Positions 62,007-64,000 of a DNA stretch of 64,000 nucleotides are shown here, one piece after another. Source of the stretch: a bacterium (GTDB taxonomy: Bacteria; Myxococcota_A; Bradymonadia; UBA7976; UBA1532). Each line of letters begins with the position of its first letter. The first letter of the stretch is position 1. The stretch covers positions 1 to 64,000 of the forward strand of contig JAUHXC010000031.1 in the NCBI GenBank assembly GCA_030427205.1. The letters are read 5' to 3'. A program made the position numbers and the translations under genes. Below the pieces are notes generated by a model. That model was not told where the DNA came from. It made no database searches and saw only the letters and a list, made by a program, of their open reading frames with translations.

Positions 62007-64000
62007 TCAGCGGGACTCGAGCTCGATGGACCAGCCGGGGCCGATGGCGCACGAGAGCACGTAGCCGTCGCGGCAGGCGGAGAAACCGCTGACCGGGTCG
62101 ACGCACACGTAGTACTCCACGTCCTCCATACCCCAGGGGCCGTTCTCGAGTTGCATCGACTCCCGCTCGTTCGAGTCGCGCACCGACTGCTGAGGGTCAT
62201 CGATGGGCACGCCCATGTTGGGCGCGCGCCACGACAGGAGCAGCCGGGCGCGGGCGTCGGGGTTCTCCGCCACGAACTTGCAGCCGAACCCGCCCGGCGC
62301 CATGGCCCGGCTGTCGCGGATGCGGAAGCAGTCCTGCAGATCACCTTGGTGAATCGTCGTGGGCCAGGTCGTCGTGGTCCACGCCGGCGTCGCCTCGCTG
62401 CCGAAGCGCATGCCGCCGGTCGTCGGGTAGCCGCCGTAGGGGAAGATGCTCGGGGCGGCGTCGTTGATCTCATAGCGGTCGAGCTCCACCGGCCCGGTCT
62501 CGTCGACCGCGCCGTCGCAGTCGTCGTCCCGCCCGGTGCAGCCCTCGTCCTCGGGGAAGGCCGTCTGCTCGCAGCCGAATCGGGCCCCGGCGCACACCTG
62601 CTCGCCGGTCGCGCAGATGCCCTCGGCGCCGGGCACGGCGCACGGCGCGCCCGCGCCCCGCGGCGCCTCGTCGACGGCGCCGTCGCAGTCGTCATCCACG
62701 CCGTTGCACAGCTCGACGACGTCGCCGAAGCCTTCGTCGGTGGCGCCGTCGCAGTCGTTGTCGACGCCGTCGCAGGCCTCGCGCACGTCGGTGACCCTCT
62801 CCCGCCCGCACTGCGTGCCGCGGCCGTCGGGCGCGCAGATCGTCCGGCCATTCTGGCACGCGTCGTCGTCCTGCCCGTCGCAGGGCATGCCCAGCCGATC
62901 GGCCCAGACCTCGTCGACGACGCCGTCGCAGTCGTCGTCGGCGCCGTTGCAGCGCTCCATACCGCCGATGGTCACCTGTCCGTCGTCGCAGATCGCGTCC
63001 CGGCCATCGGCCGCGCAGCGCCATACGCCGTCGGTGCAGGCGTCCGCGTCGTCGCCGTCGCACGCGCGGCCCAGGCGGCGCCACAGCTCGTCGGCGACGC
63101 CGTTGCAGTTGTCGTCGAGGCCGTTGCAGCGCTCGTCGACGTCGGGGTTGATGCGCTCGGACGCGTCGTCGCAGTCGCCGGCGCGCTGCACCCGATAGTC
63201 GCCGGTCGCCCCGCAGTAGCAGTGGCCCTCGGCGCCTTCGTCGCCCCAGCCGTCGTTGTCGACGTCGAGCCGCCAGTCTTCGCAGCCGATGGCGTCGCGG
63301 CCCTCGTCGACCGCGCCGTCGCAGTCCTGGTCGACGCCGTCGCAGCTCTCGGCCCGGCTCGGCCCGCGGGTGGGATCCGCCGGCGCGCAGTCGACGGCGT
63401 CGGCGTCGCCGTCGCCGTCGCTGTCGTCGTCGCAGGCGTCGCCGATCCCGTCGCCGTCGAGGTCGCGCTGATCGCGGTTGTGCACGCACAGGCAGTTGTC
63501 TCGGTCGTCGAGCAGGCCGTCGCCGTCGCAGTCGTCGTCGCAGACGTCGCCCCGCCCGTCGCCGTCGATGTCGTTCTGATCGGGGTTGGGCGTGAGCGGG
63601 CAGTTGTCGATTCGATCGGGCAAGCCGTCGCTGTCGTCATCGTCGTCGCAGGGGTCGTTCGCGCCGTCGCCGTCGGTGTCGGTCTGCTGGGGGTCGAAGT
63701 GCTCGGGGCAGCCGTCGATCTCGTCGAGCACGTCGTCGCCGTCCCGGTCGGGGTCGACGCAGTCGGCGACGCCGTCGTTGTCGAGGTCGGGTTCACCCTC
63801 GTCGGCCCGGCCGTCGCAGCTCTGGTCGAGACCGTCGCAGATCTCGCGCCCGCCGGGGCGAATGGCGGGGTCGTTGTCGTCGCAGTCGGCGCTGTTGGTC
63901 TCGGTGTAGCCGTCGCCCGGCGCGCAGCGGCAGCTCGACGCGCTCGGATCGCCGAACGTATCGCCGTCGGCGTCGGCGAAGTACAGGGTGCAGCCGCCGA
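62007..64000 (-). CDS. MopE-like Ca-binding Cys/Asp-rich protein (N-terminus beyond the window)
   Basis: The frame is open to the right edge with no stop, so the start lies outside. From the edge inward: MopE-type units (CDGLDQSCDGRADEGEPD, CNGLDDNCNGVADE, CDGVDNDCDGATDEGF, CTGRDDDCDGAVDE) interleaved with thrombospondin type-3 repeats (DADGDTFGDP, DTDGDGANDPCDDDDDSDGLPD, DIDGDGRGDVCDD), then a C-terminal about 150-residue beta domain (FPYGGYPTTGGM ... WSIELESR) resembling a pre-peptidase C-terminal or carbohydrate-binding fold. MopE repeats bind Ca and, in methanotrophs, copper. Secreted surface protein. Converges with the helical protein gene. Confidence 0.87.
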   Translation of the reverse strand, partial: GGCTLYFADADGDTFGDPSASSCRCAPGDGYTETNSADCDDNDPAIRPGGREICDGLDQSCDGRADEGEPDLDNDGVADCVDPDRDGDDVLDEIDGCPEHFDPQQTDTDGDGANDPCDDDDDSDGLPDRIDNCPLTPNPDQNDIDGDGRGDVCDDDCDGDGLLDDRDNCLCVHNRDQRDLDGDGIGDACDDDSDGDGDADAVDCAPADPTRGPSRAESCDGVDQDCDGAVDEGRDAIGCEDWRLDVDNDGWGDEGAEGHCYCGATGDYRVQRAGDCDDASERINPDVDERCNGLDDNCNGVADELWRRLGRACDGDDADACTDGVWRCAADGRDAICDDGQVTIGGMERCNGADDDCDGVVDEVWADRLGMPCDGQDDDACQNGRTICAPDGRGTQCGRERVTDVREACDGVDNDCDGATDEGFGDVVELCNGVDDDCDGAVDEAPRGAGAPCAVPGAEGICATGEQVCAGARFGCEQTAFPEDEGCTGRDDDCDGAVDETGPVELDRYEINDAAPSIFPYGGYPTTGGMRFGSEATPAWTTTTWPTTIHQGDLQDCFRIRDSRAMAPGGFGCKFVAENPDARARLLLSWRAPNMGVPIDDPQQSVRDSNERESMQLENGPWGMEDVEYYVCVDPVSGFSACRDGYVLSCAIGPGWSIELESR

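Overview
The window is about 70% GC bacterial chromosome with the coding style of a deltaproteobacterial lineage, most likely Myxococcota or a Bradymonadota-like relative. Evidence: several very Cys-rich secreted lipoproteins with Gly-Glu or Gly-Gly-Glu linkers, MopE-type Cys-Asn-Gly/Asp-rich repeats, thrombospondin type-3 Ca-binding repeats, C-termini with a short hydrophobic helix followed by arginines (MYXO-CTERM-like), and a reverse transcriptase of the myxobacterial retron Mx162/Sa163 type. A SusC/SusD pair is also present, which is more typical of Bacteroidota and Gemmatimonadota. No rRNA, tRNA, transposase, integrase or CRISPR array was seen.

Layout. 1-2.5 kb: the tail of a secreted protein, a long palindrome-rich non-coding stretch and a helical protein of unknown function. 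2.5-8.8 kb (minus strand): a propionyl-CoA/methylmalonyl-CoA block (biotin carboxylase, biotin carrier protein, methylmalonyl-CoA mutase large subunit) followed by a translationally coupled molybdopterin oxidoreductase with a pentapeptide-repeat tail; an M20 peptidase lies upstream. 9-15.3 kb: secreted Cys-rich and Ca-binding proteins and a ketopantoate-reductase-like enzyme. 15.4-18.8 kb: a three-module ferredoxin/FNR/AlkB alkane hydroxylase divergent from an AraC regulator. 19.3-21.4 kb: a quinone-oxidoreductase-like gene divergent from a LysR regulator.

22.2-35.0 kb (minus strand) is the standout: four genes linked by 1-4 bp overlaps encoding a BRCT/HEAT protein, a 2131-residue WD40-like plus HEAT/ARM protein, a winged-helix/SWIM/WGR protein and a retron reverse transcriptase (NAxxH, YADD, VTG). 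This matches the type XIII retron architecture (RT + WHSWIM + ARM), expected to be an anti-phage system, with an extra BRCT gene and no obvious msr-msd locus. Divergent from it, at 35.2 kb, is a lipoprotein carrying two truncated-haemoglobin domains on a Gly-Glu stalk.

36.5-41 kb: secreted hypothetical proteins, a BNR-repeat protein paired with a MoaD-like ubiquitin-fold protein, and RlmN. 41.2-45.6 kb: SusC/SusD. 45.7-47.6 kb: an M23-type peptidase coupled to a helical protein. 47.6-50.5 kb: three tandem secreted paralogues. 50.5-64 kb: large Cys-rich lipoproteins, a lipid-anchored PuuD-like amidotransferase, a DedA/VTT-like membrane protein, a second long palindrome-rich leader with a paralogue of the helical protein from the left end, and a MopE-like protein running off the right edge.

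The two features most deserving follow-up are the type XIII-like retron operon and the pair of leader-plus-helical-protein units at about 0.3-2 kb and 60.1-62 kb.
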